This document shows positions 40,699 through 49,539 of a stretch of 64,000 nt of DNA, piece after piece. Source of the stretch: Poindextera sp963719975 (lineage in GTDB: Bacteria; Pseudomonadota; Alphaproteobacteria; Caulobacterales; Caulobacteraceae); assembly GCA_963719975.1 (NCBI GenBank), contig CAVRED010000001.1:62001-126000 (forward strand), read 5' to 3'. Below the pieces are notes generated by a model that made no database searches, was not told the origin of the DNA, and saw only the letters and a program-made list of their open reading frames with translations. A program made the position numbers and the translations under genes. Numbering within the stretch: the stretch's first letter is position 1; each line of letters begins with the position of its first letter.

Positions 40699-41640
40699 AT
40701 GCGCACGTTCGACTCATCCCCCGTCCTCGACAGCGAGATCGACCACCTCGGCCACATGAACGTCCGCTTCTATGCGGAGCGGTCCCAGCGAGCGAACCAG
40801 ACGCTGTTGACCGAGCTTGGGCTGGGTCCCGACGCCGGCGCCGACCAGGGCCAGCGGCCGACGCAGACCGACAGCTACACCCGCTACCAGCGCGAGCAGT
40901 TCGCCGGCGCGACGCTGGCGGTGAACGGCGGCGTGATCGACGCCGGGGCGGGCGGGGTCCAGGCCTACTTCGAGCTGGTCAATCCGGCCAAGGACGAGAT
41001 CGCCGCCACCTTCATCATCACGACGGCGCTCACCGATCGCGCGACGGGCGAGCTGGCGACCCTGCCCGAGGCCGTGCGGGCCAGCGCCCAGGCCCGGCGC
41101 ATCGCGCTGCCGGCGCACGGCCGGCCGCGCACGATCGGGCTCACCCCGCCGCGCCTCGACGTCACGCATGCGGAGCTCGCCGCCCGCCTCTCCGAGAGCC
41201 CGGACGACCCCATGTCGCGCCGCTCCGAATGGACCGTCCCTGCGGAAGCCTGCGACGAGAACGGCGTGCTCGCCGACGTGGGCGCGATGATGTTCGGCGG
41301 CTTTCGCATGCCGAGCGCCGACGAGATGCGCCAGTGGGGACCGATGACGTTCGCGACGGAGGGCGCTCAGCGGGTCGGCTGGGCCTCGCTCGAGACCCGC
41401 ATGGTGCGCGTCAGTCCGGCCCGCGCCGGCGACCAGCTGAGCTCGCTCGGCGCCGAGATCGGCCTGCACGCCAAGGTGCGCCACACCCGCCGCTGGCTGT
41501 TCAACACCACGACCGGCCGGCTGGTCTCGCTGAACGACAACGTCAACATCGCCCTCGATCTCGACGCCCGGCGCGCGATCGACATCCCCGCCGACATCCG
41601 CCGCCAGATCGAAGCCAGGCACGTGCCGGAGTTCGCGTAA
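40699..41640 (+). CDS. double hot-dog acyl-CoA/acyl-ACP thioesterase-like protein
   Basis: A 313-residue protein that reads as two tandem hot-dog domains. The first holds DSEIDHLGHMNVRFYAERSQ, the D-x-x-GHMN active-site pattern of 4-hydroxybenzoyl-CoA thioesterases. The second (from about residue 175) holds ACDENGVLADVGAMMFGGF and ends in IALDLDARRAIDIPADIRRQ. Members hydrolyse acyl thioesters; the chain length is not evident. The ATG at 40699 is favoured; TTG 40681 would add 6 residues. It stands alone between the cyclophilin gene and the atp operon. Confidence 0.78.
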   Translation: MRTFDSSPVLDSEIDHLGHMNVRFYAERSQRANQTLLTELGLGPDAGADQGQRPTQTDSYTRYQREQFAGATLAVNGGVIDAGAGGVQAYFELVNPAKDEIAATFIITTALTDRATGELATLPEAVRASAQARRIALPAHGRPRTIGLTPPRLDVTHAELAARLSESPDDPMSRRSEWTVPAEACDENGVLADVGAMMFGGFRMPSADEMRQWGPMTFATEGAQRVGWASLETRMVRVSPARAGDQLSSLGAEIGLHAKVRHTRRWLFNTTTGRLVSLNDNVNIALDLDARRAIDIPADIRRQIEARHVPEFA

Positions 41641-41664
41641 GACCCTTCGCGGCCCCGCGTTCGG

Positions 41665-41693
41665 TTGCGACGCAGCAGGGCTTCGTGTTATCA
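41665..41693 (+). promoter_or_regulatory. candidate promoter of the atp operon
   Basis: TTGCGA (41665-41670) and TTATCA (41688-41693) are 17 bases apart, about 130 bases ahead of atpH. No better pair is visible in the 184-base gap, which contains no gene. Pattern-based call. Confidence 0.35.
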
Positions 41694-41824
41694 GGCGCGC
41701 GGCTTCGGGCGGGGGGCTTTGCGGCCCTGCAGGTCCAGGTGCTTTCTTAAGCGCAATCAAGCCTTTAGCCTGCCGCTCGCGGGTCGTCTGCGGCGCGGCG
41801 AATTGAAACCGGCGGAACGTTCGA

Positions 41825-42379
41825 GTGGCCAATGATTCCCAGGCTGGCGAGGTAGGCGCGCGCTACGCCGGCGCCCTGTTCGACCTGGCGCGGGATTCCG
41901 GCCAACTCGGCCCCGTCGCCGCCGACCTGAAATCGCTGAAGGCGATGATCGTCGAGAGCGCCGACCTGCGCGGCCTGCTCGCTTCGCCCATCTTCGATTC
42001 GGCCATCAAGGGCCGCGCGTTGGCCGCGCTCGCCGAGCGCGCCGGCTTGTCCGCGCTCACCAGGAAGTTCCTCGGCGTTGTCGCCGAACAGCGCCGCACA
42101 GCGGCGCTGCGCGCTGTGATCGCCGCCTACGAGACGCTGGACGCCGAATACCGCGGCGTGGTCGCCGCCGAAGTGACGACGGCGATCGCGCTTACGCCCG
42201 CGCAAGAGCGCGGCCTGGCCGCGGCGCTTCGTCACGCTCTGGGCAAGGAGGCGGACATCGATGCCCGCGTCGACCCCGCCATCCTTGGCGGCATCAAGGT
42301 CAAGGTCGGCTCGCGCCTCTACGACGCCTCGCTGAAATCCAGACTTGATTCCCTGAAATTCGCCCTGAAAAGAGCCTGA
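41825..42379 (+). CDS. atpH: ATP synthase subunit delta (F1)
   Basis: Part of the peripheral stalk that holds the F1 head still against the rotor. The 184-residue protein has the N-terminal six-helix bundle that grips subunit alpha (AGARYAGALFDLARDSGQL-like start GARYAGALFDLARDS) and a C-terminal part ending GGIKVKVGSRLYDASLKSRL, the family signature that contacts subunit b. The start is GTG at 41825. First gene of atpHAGDC; the F0 genes are not here, as is usual in alphaproteobacteria. Confidence 0.94.
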   Translation: MANDSQAGEVGARYAGALFDLARDSGQLGPVAADLKSLKAMIVESADLRGLLASPIFDSAIKGRALAALAERAGLSALTRKFLGVVAEQRRTAALRAVIAAYETLDAEYRGVVAAEVTTAIALTPAQERGLAAALRHALGKEADIDARVDPAILGGIKVKVGSRLYDASLKSRLDSLKFALKRA

Positions 42380-42382
42380 CCC

Positions 42383-43918
42383 ATGGACATTCGCGCGGCC
42401 GAAGTCTCGGCCATCCTGAAAGCCCAGATCGCCAATTTCGGCGAGGAAGCCGACGTCTCGGACGTCGGGCAGGTGCTCTCGGTCGGCGACGGCATCGCCC
42501 GCGTCTACGGCCTCGACCAGGTCGAGTCCGGCGAGATGGTCGAGTTCCCCAAGGCCGGCGTCAAAGGCATGGCGCTGAACCTCGAGCGCGACAACGTGGG
42601 CATCGTGATCTTCGGCGAGGACCGGGCGATCAGCGAAGGCGACGAGGTGCGCCGGCTGGGCGAGATCGTCGACGTGCCGGTGGGCAAGGGCCTGCTCGGC
42701 CGGGTGGTCAATCCGCTGGGCGAGCCGATCGACGGCAAGGGCCCGATCACCGACGTGGCCGAGCGGCGCCGCGTCGACGTCAAAGCCCCCGGCATCATCC
42801 CGCGCAAGTCGGTCAGCGAGCCCATGTACACCGGGCTGAAGGTGATCGATTCGCTGACCGCGATCGGCCGCGGCCAGCGCGAACTGATCATCGGCGACCG
42901 CCAGACCGGCAAGACCGCGATCGCCATCGACACCATCCTGAACCAGCGGACGGCGAACGCATCCGGGAACGAGAAAGAGAAGCTCTACTGCATCTACGTC
43001 GCAATCGGGCAGAAGCGCTCGACGGTGGCCCAGATCGTCAAGACGCTCGAGGAGCGCGGCGCGCTCGACTACACGATCGTCGTCGCGGCCACGGCCTCGG
43101 AGCCGGCGCCGCTGCAGTACCTGTCACCGATGTCGGGCTGCGTCATGGGCGAGTGGTTCCGCGACAACGGCATGCACGCGCTGATCATCTATGACGACCT
43201 GTCGAAACACGCCGTCGCCTACCGGCAGATGTCGCTGCTGCTGCGCCGCCCGCCCGGCCGTGAAGCCTATCCCGGCGACGTCTTCTACCTGCACTCGCGC
43301 CTTTTGGAGCGCGCGGCGAAGCTCAGTGACGAGTTCGGCGGCGGCTCGCTGACGGCGCTGCCGATCATCGAGACCCAGGCCAACGACATCTCGGCCTACA
43401 TCCCCACCAACGTGATCTCGATCACCGACGGCCAGATCTTCCTGGAGAGCGATCTCTTCTACCAGGGCGTTCGGCCGGCAATGAACATCGGCGTCTCGGT
43501 GAGCCGTGTCGGGGGCAACGCCCAGATTCGCGCCATCAAGGATGCGATGGGTCCGCTCAAGAGCGAGCTCGCCCAGTACCGCGAGATGGCCGCGTTCGCG
43601 AAATTCGGCTCCGACCTCGATGTCGCCACCCAGCGCCAGCTAGCGCGCGGCGAGCGCCTGACCGAGCTCCTCAAGCAGCCGCAGTATGCGCCGCAGGCGG
43701 TCGAAGAGCAGGTGTGCGCCCTCTACGCCGGCACGCGCGGCTATCTGGACGGGATCGCGGTCCGCGATGTCGGCCGCTACCAGGACGAGCTCCTGGCCCG
43801 CCTGCACAGCCAGCACCAGGGCCTGCTCGACGCCATCCGCGAGACCAAGCGACTGGGCGACGAGCTCGAAGCCCAGCTGAAGAGCGTCCTCGACGCCTTC
43901 ACGGCGAGCTTCGGCTAG
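42383..43918 (+). CDS. atpA: ATP synthase subunit alpha (F1)
   Basis: The non-catalytic nucleotide-binding subunit of the F1 hexamer. The N-terminal beta barrel is followed by the P-loop GDRQTGKTAIAIDTIL (about residue 170), and by EWFRDNGMHALIIYDDLSKH, the Walker B region. PAMNIGVSVSRVGGNAQ is the ATP synthase alpha/beta signature, with the arginine finger near residue 374. Length is 511, standard. ATG 42383 lies 3 bases after atpH. Confidence 0.97.
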   Translation: MDIRAAEVSAILKAQIANFGEEADVSDVGQVLSVGDGIARVYGLDQVESGEMVEFPKAGVKGMALNLERDNVGIVIFGEDRAISEGDEVRRLGEIVDVPVGKGLLGRVVNPLGEPIDGKGPITDVAERRRVDVKAPGIIPRKSVSEPMYTGLKVIDSLTAIGRGQRELIIGDRQTGKTAIAIDTILNQRTANASGNEKEKLYCIYVAIGQKRSTVAQIVKTLEERGALDYTIVVAATASEPAPLQYLSPMSGCVMGEWFRDNGMHALIIYDDLSKHAVAYRQMSLLLRRPPGREAYPGDVFYLHSRLLERAAKLSDEFGGGSLTALPIIETQANDISAYIPTNVISITDGQIFLESDLFYQGVRPAMNIGVSVSRVGGNAQIRAIKDAMGPLKSELAQYREMAAFAKFGSDLDVATQRQLARGERLTELLKQPQYAPQAVEEQVCALYAGTRGYLDGIAVRDVGRYQDELLARLHSQHQGLLDAIRETKRLGDELEAQLKSVLDAFTASFG

Positions 43919-43941
43919 GACAAAGGCGAGAAGACCAGCCC

Positions 43942-44814
43942 GTGGCCAGCCTCAAGGACCTGCGCAACCGGATCGCCAGCGTCAAGTCGACGCAAAAGAT
44001 CACCAAGGCGATGCAGATGGTCGCCGCGGCCAAGCTGCGCCAGGCGCAGAGCGCCGCTGAGAGCGCGCGTCCCTATGCCCAGCGCATGGCGGCGGTGATC
44101 GCCAACCTGGCGGCGGGCGTGTCCGGCGAGGGCGCGCCCAGGCTGCTGGTCGGCACGCACTCGGACCGGACCCACCTGGTCGTGGTCGCGACCGCCGACC
44201 GGGGCCTGGCCGGCGGCTTCAACTCCGCCATCGTCCGCGCCGCGCGCGAGCACATCCAGAGCCTGCTCGACCAGGGCAAGACGGTGAAGGTGCTGCCGGT
44301 CGGCAGAAAGGCGCGCGACCAGCTGCGCCGCCTTCATGCCCAGCGCTTCACCGGCTTCTTCGAGGCCGGCGACAAGCCGTCGCTGGCCAAGGTCCAGCCG
44401 ATCGCCGACGCCGTCCTGGCCGCCTTCGAGGCGGGCGAGGCCGACGTGGTGACCCTGTTCTACAGCCGCTTCCGCTCCATGGTGAGCCAAGTCCCGACCG
44501 CCAAGCGCCTGATCCCGGCCGAGGTTGAGGCCGGCGCGCCGGCGATCGATCTCAAGGGCGCGGCCTACGAATACGAGCCGGACGAGGAGACCATCCTCGC
44601 CACGCTCCTGCCGCGCAACATCGTCGTGCAGGTGCTGGCCGCCATGCTCGAGAACCAGGCCGGCTTCTTCGCCTCCCAGATGGCGGCGATGGACAACGCC
44701 ACCCGCAACGCCGGCGACATGATCGCCGCCCTCACCATCGTCATGAACCGCACCCGCCAGGCGCAGATCACCAAGGAGCTGATCGAGATCATCTCCGGCG
44801 CCGACGCGCTCTAA
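43942..44814 (+). CDS. atpG: ATP synthase subunit gamma (F1)
   Basis: The central rotor shaft that drives the binding changes in alpha3-beta3. The 290-residue protein has the N-terminal helix ASLKDLRNRIASVKSTQKIT followed by KAMQMVAAAKLRQAQ, and the C-terminal helix MDNATRNAGDMIAALTIVMN followed by RTRQAQITKELIEIISGADAL-type ending (last residues GADAL). Both helices form the coiled coil of the shaft. Start GTG at 43942, 23 bases after atpA. Confidence 0.96.
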   Translation: MASLKDLRNRIASVKSTQKITKAMQMVAAAKLRQAQSAAESARPYAQRMAAVIANLAAGVSGEGAPRLLVGTHSDRTHLVVVATADRGLAGGFNSAIVRAAREHIQSLLDQGKTVKVLPVGRKARDQLRRLHAQRFTGFFEAGDKPSLAKVQPIADAVLAAFEAGEADVVTLFYSRFRSMVSQVPTAKRLIPAEVEAGAPAIDLKGAAYEYEPDEETILATLLPRNIVVQVLAAMLENQAGFFASQMAAMDNATRNAGDMIAALTIVMNRTRQAQITKELIEIISGADAL

Positions 44815-44843
44815 CGTTTGCTCTCAAGAAGGACGTCCGACCC

Positions 44844-46371
44844 ATGGCCACCGCCGCCAAGAAGCCAGCGCCCCGCCGGGCCGCCGCCAAGGCCGAGCCG
44901 CTGCCGACGGCCAGCGCCGCCGCGCCCAAGGGCCGCATCACCCAGGTCATCGGCGCCGTCATCGACGTGGAGTTCGACGGCCACCTGCCGCCGATCCTGA
45001 ACGCGCTCGAGACCTCAAACGTCGACCAGCGCTCGGGCCAGCCGTTCCGGCTGGTGCTCGAGGTCGCCCAGCACCTGGGCGAGAACACCGTGCGGACCAT
45101 CGCCATGGATACCGCCGAGGGCCTCAAGCGCGGCCAGGAAGTGATCGACACCGGCAGCCCGATCACCGTGCCGGTCGGCCCGGCCTGCCTTGGCCGGATC
45201 ATGAACGTGATCGGCGACCCGGTGGACGAGGCCGGCCCGATCGTCTCCAACTTCCATTCCTCGATCCACCGCGACGCGCCGCCCTTCGCCGACCAGACGA
45301 CCTCGAAGGAGATCCTGGTCACCGGACTGAAGGTGATCGACCTGCTCTGTCCCTACACCAAGGGCGGCAAGATCGGCCTGATCGGCGGCGCCGGCGTCGG
45401 CAAGACCGTCACCATGCAGGAGCTGATCAACAACGTCGCCCTGAACTACGGCGGCTATTCGGTGCTCGCGGGCGTCGGCGAGCGCAGCCGCGAAGGCAAC
45501 GACATGTACTACGAGATGATCGACTCCAAGGTGAACGTGAACCCGCGCGAGAACAACGGCTCGACGGAAGGCTCGCGCTGCGCCCTGGTCTACGGCCAGA
45601 TGAACGAGCCGCCGGGCGCCCGCGCGCGCGTGGCGCTGACGGGCCTTGCCCAGGCGGAGTACTTCCGCGACGAGGAGGGCAAGGATGTCCTGCTCTTCAT
45701 CGACAACATCTTCCGTTTCACCCAGGCCGGCTCGGAAGTGTCGGCCCTGCTCGGGCGCATGCCGTCGGCGGTGGGCTATCAGCCGACGCTGGCCACCGAG
45801 ATGGGCAACCTGCAGGAGCGCATCACCTCGACGACCAAGGGTTCGATCACCTCGGTGCAGGCGATCTTCGTGCCCGCCGACGACCTGACCGACCCGGCCC
45901 CGGCCACGGCCTACTCGCACCTGGACGCAACGACGATCCTCTCGCGCGACGTGTTCGCCAAGGCGATCTTCCCGGCCATCGACCCGCTCGAATTCCACCT
46001 CGCGCATCCTCGATCCGCTCGTGGTCGGCGAAGAGCACTATCAGGTGGCGCGCCGCACCCAGGAAATCCTCCAGCAATACAAGGCGCTGAAGGACATCAT
46101 CGCCATCCTGGGCATGGACGAGCTGTCGGAAGACGACAAGCTGATCGTCGCCCGCGCGCGCAAGATCGAGAAGTTCCTGTCGCAGCCGATGCACGTGGCC
46201 GAGGCCTTCACCAACCTGCCCGGCATCTTCGTCTCGCTGGACGACACCATCCGCTCGTTCAAGGCGGTGTGCGATGGCGACTACGACCATCTGCCCGAGC
46301 AGGCCTTCTACAACGTCGGAACCATCGACGACGCGGTGGCCAAGGCCGCGAAGATGGCGGCGGAAGCGTAA
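44844..46371 (+). CDS. atpD: ATP synthase subunit beta (F1), frameshifted in this sequence
   Basis: The catalytic subunit of F1. It opens with a ~33-residue extension rich in Ala, Lys and Pro (MATAAKKPAPRRAAAKAEPL) before the normal start GRITQVIGAVIDVEFDG, as in Caulobacter relatives. The P-loop is GGAGVGKTVTMQEL and the catalytic-site region GERSREGNDMYYEM. Near 45991-45994 the frame breaks in CTCGAATTCC: dropping one base restores DPLDSTSRILDPLVVGEEHYQVAR in place of DPLEFHLAHPR. The rest runs cleanly to TAA at 46371. Because the enzyme is essential, a sequence error is the likelier cause. Confidence 0.93.
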
Positions 46372-46637
46372 TGGCCGAAACGCTGCGCTTTTCCCTGGTC
46401 TCGCCCGAGGCCGAGCTCTTCGCCGGCGACGTCGATCAGGTGGACGCACCGGGTTCCGAAGGCGATTTCGGCGTGCTGCCGGGCCACGCGCCGTTCATGA
46501 CCGCGCTCAAGGAAGGCTTCGTCACCGTCCACATCGGCGACGACCTGGTCCGCTTCGAGCTCCAGGGCGGCTTCGCCGACGTCACCCCCGCCGGCCTGAC
46601 CATCCTCGCCGAACACGCCAGGGAAGTGGTGGTTTAG
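46371..46637 (+). CDS. atpC: ATP synthase subunit epsilon (F1)
   Basis: A rotor subunit that couples gamma to the c-ring and can inhibit ATP hydrolysis. The 88-residue product contains only the N-terminal beta sandwich (LRFSLVSPEAELFAGDVDQV, GDFGVLPGHAPFMTAL, GGFADVTPAGLTILAEHA). The C-terminal helical hairpin that locks the enzyme in E. coli is absent, as in other short alphaproteobacterial epsilons. Its ATG shares one base with the atpD stop (TAATG). Confidence 0.93.
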   Translation: MAETLRFSLVSPEAELFAGDVDQVDAPGSEGDFGVLPGHAPFMTALKEGFVTVHIGDDLVRFELQGGFADVTPAGLTILAEHAREVVV

Positions 46638-46642
46638 ATCAC

Positions 46643-46787
46643 GCCTCTCCCAGAGGGAGAGGGAGGGGCCCGGAGCGAAGCGATCGGGAGGGTGAGGGGT
46701 TACGGCCTCTCGGATTAGCCTGCAGCGACGTACGCCCTCATCCTCCCATTGCTCCGCATGGGCCTCTCCTTCTCCCCCGGGAGAAGT
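46643..46787. repeat. C/G-tract hairpin repeat after atpC (family C, copy 2)
   Basis: One end holds CTCTCCC-AGA-GGGAGAG and the other CTTCTCCC-CC-GGGAGAAG; between them GGGTGAGGG faces CCCTCATCC, so the ends also pair over a ~40-base centre. It lies between convergent atpC and the hydrolase gene at 46828, as its relative at 37864 lies between convergent genes. A terminator role for both is an inference from position. Confidence 0.65.
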
Positions 46788-46827
46788 GTTGGGAGCGCGG
46801 GCCTCTCTCTCGCTACGGGAGCGGTTG

Positions 46828-47589
46828 CTACACCGCCCCTTCCGCCTCCAACCACCCCAGCGCCACCTCCGCCACGGCCTCCCACCCCGGTTCGCCGATC
46901 AGCCAGTGGCTCATGCCGGTCATCACGTGGGTCACGCCGCCATAGCGCTCGGCGATCTGGGCGACGGTGGCGGGTGGGTGGACGCGGTCCTGCTCCCCGG
47001 CGATGGCCAGCACCGGCGCCGCGATGGCCCGCGCCGCCACCGACGTCGTCATCAAGGGATCGAGCCACCAGTTCAGCGTCTCGAAGAGCGCCCGGCCGCT
47101 TTCGCGCGCCATGCGGGCGAACACCGCCCGTCGCTCCGGCTCGGGCATTCGGTCGAGGCTGTAGGCCTGCGCCGCGCCGAAGTCCGGCTCGATCGACTGG
47201 GCCCAGTAGGCGCCCAGCGCATAGAGGCTGACGGCCGAGATCGCCTCCTCGAGCGTGCCGCCCGCCACGCCCCACGGTGAAGACGGCGCGAGCAGCACCA
47301 GCGCCCGCACAGGCGCGCGCGCCGCCGCCATCTGGGCCGCCAGGCCGCCCAGCGAATGGCCGATCACGATCGGCGGCTCATCCTCGCGCGCGATCAGCGC
47401 GGTCAGGTCCGCCGCATAGTCGGCCATGGAGACGCCCACCGTCGCGCTCGGCCCGGCGCCGGGCTCGTGCCCGCGCAGGTCCGGCGCCAGAGGCGTCAGC
47501 CCCTTGGCCGCGAAGGCCGCGCTGAATCGCTCGAACGCCCAGCCGCCGCAGAACGCGCCGTGCACGAGGATGACGGTCGGACCGGCCAA
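46828..47589 (-). CDS. alpha/beta-fold hydrolase
   Basis: A 253-residue esterase-like enzyme. The oxyanion-hole motif is VILVHGAFCGGWAF, the nucleophile elbow GHSLGGLAAQM places the catalytic serine near residue 99, and the acid and histidine fall in AIAGEQDRVHPP and TGMSHWLIGE. Substrate unknown; the overall look is that of the salicylate-esterase/EstC-like group. The start is TTG at 47589, 7 bases after rppH, so both are on one transcript. Confidence 0.85.
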   Translation of the reverse strand: MAGPTVILVHGAFCGGWAFERFSAAFAAKGLTPLAPDLRGHEPGAGPSATVGVSMADYAADLTALIAREDEPPIVIGHSLGGLAAQMAAARAPVRALVLLAPSSPWGVAGGTLEEAISAVSLYALGAYWAQSIEPDFGAAQAYSLDRMPEPERRAVFARMARESGRALFETLNWWLDPLMTTSVAARAIAAPVLAIAGEQDRVHPPATVAQIAERYGGVTHVMTGMSHWLIGEPGWEAVAEVALGWLEAEGAV

Positions 47590-47596
47590 CGGGCGG

Positions 47597-48064
47597 TCAG
47601 CTGAACTTCAGAAAGGCGCGCACCACGTGCTCATAGGCCGCCCGCTTGAACGGGACCACCAGCTCGGGCGCATCGGCGAGCTTTCCCCACCGCCAGGCGT
47701 CGAATTCGGCAAAGGCGTCGTGGTTGATGTCGATCTCGCTCTCCCGCCCCTCGAAGGCGAGCGCGAACCAGATCTGCTTTTGCCCTCTCCAGCCCTGCGT
47801 GGTCTTCGACCCGCCGTGGCCGGGCGGAAAATCGTAGGCCACCCACTCCTCGGTCCGGCCGAGGAAACGGGTCGAGCGCACGCCGGTCTCTTCCGCCAAC
47901 TCCCGCTTCGCCGCCTCGTAGAGCTCCTCGCCTTCGTCGACGCCGCCTTGCGGGAACTGCCAGTTGTGCGGCGCCGCTGCGGCCGCGCGCCGGCCGTACC
48001 AGACCCGCCCGTCCTTGTGGAACAACACGACGCCGACGTTGGGACGATAAAGCGAGAGGTCCAA
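47597..48064 (-). CDS. rppH: RNA pyrophosphohydrolase (Nudix)
   Basis: Removes pyrophosphate from the 5' triphosphate of mRNAs, which opens them to RNase E decay. The 155-residue protein starts MDLSLYRPNVGVVLFHKDG, has WQFPQGGVDEGEELYEAAKR followed by ELAEETG, the Nudix box, and WRGQKQIWFALAF near residue 92. This matches the short NudH/RppH family. The start is TTG at 48064. Upstream lies a 9-bp-unit hairpin. Confidence 0.91.
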   Translation of the reverse strand: MDLSLYRPNVGVVLFHKDGRVWYGRRAAAAAPHNWQFPQGGVDEGEELYEAAKRELAEETGVRSTRFLGRTEEWVAYDFPPGHGGSKTTQGWRGQKQIWFALAFEGRESEIDINHDAFAEFDAWRWGKLADAPELVVPFKRAAYEHVVRAFLKFS

Positions 48065-48113
48065 AGCGCCCGATCCTAACTCAAAATCCGCGCCGGCGGC
48101 GCGGCCCTATTGG

Positions 48114-48206
48114 ACCACCAAGCACACCAAGCACACCAAGGTTCGGCAACGAGCCGCAACGCTGCAGCACCCCAGGCCTCTTGGTGTGCTTGGTGTGCTT
48201 GGTGGT
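48114..48206. repeat. 9-bp-unit hairpin, copy B1
   Basis: The arms 48114-48140 and 48180-48206 are perfect 27-base inverted copies. Each arm is three units: ACCACCAAG, CACACCAAG, CACACCAAG, with a period of 9. The 39-base loop itself can form a small GCTGCAGC stem. It lies between the yibQ-like gene and rppH. The arms are identical to those of B2 at 51128, while the loops are unrelated. Confidence 0.93.
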
Positions 48207-48245
48207 TAAGTCCTATCGGCCGCGGCCGGGCAAGCACTGGCGCCG

Positions 48246-49436
48246 CTAGCGCCGGGTCATCACCGCGGACGCCGGCGCCAGCTGCAAGCCGCGGGAGGCC
48301 AGGGTTTGGGCCCAGCGCGCCACCTCGTCCAGGGTGATCGGATAGGCGAAGCCCGAGCCCAGCGCCTGGCCATGCTGCAGGGCGCTCGCCTCGAGCGCGG
48401 CCAGCGACTGGTCGATCGCCGGCCCCTCCAGCTGGTCGTCGATCACCTTATCGGCCGACGCCCGCTCGATGCCGCCGGCGCTGCGCGCCGCCGAACCGTC
48501 GTCGATGAAGGCCAGGCCGCGCCGGTTGAGCTCCGCCTCGAAGACGCTCATCGCGCCGCTGGAGGTCACGAACTTCGAGCCGAGGTAGTTGGTGACGCCG
48601 AAGTAGCCGGTCGCGCGCGACAACAGCCAGTCGACCTTGCCGGTCAGATCGGTCGGCGTGGCCGACGTCAACAGCGTGTAGGGGCCGGGGTCGTTGTTGG
48701 GATAGTCCTGCGGCTCCATCGGCGCTTCCAACAGCACCTCGTGGCCGTTTTCGCGCGCAAGGTCGATCCAGCCCTGCAGTCCGTCGGCGTAGGGCACGAA
48801 CGACAGCGTGATGTCGGCCGGCAGCTGCTCGATGGCCTGGCGGGTCTCCTTGGCGTTCAGCCCAAGGCCGCCGATCACCAGCGCCACCTTCGGCTTGCCG
48901 TTCGAGGTGAAGGGCCGCGCATAGGCCTGGTAGGGGTTGGCGCCGTCGGACCCGACGATCGGCAGCAGCATCCCGCCCGGGCCGGGCGCGGTCAGGCCCG
49001 CGATCGGGGCGGCCGTCAGCGGCGTGTGGTCGCCGACGGTGGGCGCGCCTGGCGGCGGGCCATCCGGGAAGCTGATCACGGCCTGGCCCGGCAACGGCGC
49101 CTGGGTGTCCTGGCCGGGCGGCTGGCCGGCGAAGAGCTGCAGCGCGCCGGTGGTCACCGGCGTTGCGCCCCCGTCGGGGTCGGGCGCCAGCGCCTCGCGC
49201 CAGCCGGGGGGCGGCGCGGGCGCGCCCGGCGCCGAGAGCGCGATCCGGACCGCCGGCGTGCCCGCATGCGGATCGGCGGCCGCGAGCAGCGCCGTCGCCG
49301 CGGCGGTCACGAAGAAGCCGGCCGCCGCGCCAACGGCGAAGGCGGGCTTGCGCCTGACAAAGCCGATCACGCGGGCGGCGAGCCCGGTCTTGGGCGCGGA
49401 CTTGGCCGATTGCGGCGGCGGTTTTTTCGAGAACAT
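48246..49436 (-). CDS. divergent polysaccharide deacetylase family protein (YibQ-like)
   Basis: A 396-residue envelope protein. Residues ~1-30 are basic, ~35-52 form a membrane anchor (FAVGAAAGFFVTAAATALLA), then a ~120-residue Pro/Gly/Ala-rich linker leads to the divergent polysaccharide deacetylase domain (about residues 180-390). This contains VALVIGGLGLNAKETRQAI, LSFVPYADGLQGWIDLAREN, EVLLEAPMEPQDYP and NYLGSKFVTS. It follows ctpA, a pairing seen in many proteobacteria where ctpA, an EnvC-like gene and yibQ sit together and act on the cell wall. Its activity is not established. Confidence 0.87.
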   Translation of the reverse strand: MFSKKPPPQSAKSAPKTGLAARVIGFVRRKPAFAVGAAAGFFVTAAATALLAAADPHAGTPAVRIALSAPGAPAPPPGWREALAPDPDGGATPVTTGALQLFAGQPPGQDTQAPLPGQAVISFPDGPPPGAPTVGDHTPLTAAPIAGLTAPGPGGMLLPIVGSDGANPYQAYARPFTSNGKPKVALVIGGLGLNAKETRQAIEQLPADITLSFVPYADGLQGWIDLARENGHEVLLEAPMEPQDYPNNDPGPYTLLTSATPTDLTGKVDWLLSRATGYFGVTNYLGSKFVTSSGAMSVFEAELNRRGLAFIDDGSAARSAGGIERASADKVIDDQLEGPAIDQSLAALEASALQHGQALGSGFAYPITLDEVARWAQTLASRGLQLAPASAVMTRR

Positions 49437-49539
49437 GGGCCCCGGACATCCACGTGCGGACGGCCGCGCGCGCGACCGCCAGCCTCAGACCGGAAAGTCG
49501 TGCGGTATGGTTAAGAAACCGCCAATGCCGGCCGCGTTC

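Noticed and set aside
45985..46000. Programmed frameshift in atpD
   Set aside because: No slippery heptamer, pseudoknot or conserved precedent in F1 beta; other one-base insertions in the window point to errors.
46021..46371. Separate small gene for the C-terminal part of AtpD
   Set aside because: It is simply the continuation of atpD after the frame break, with no ribosome site of its own.
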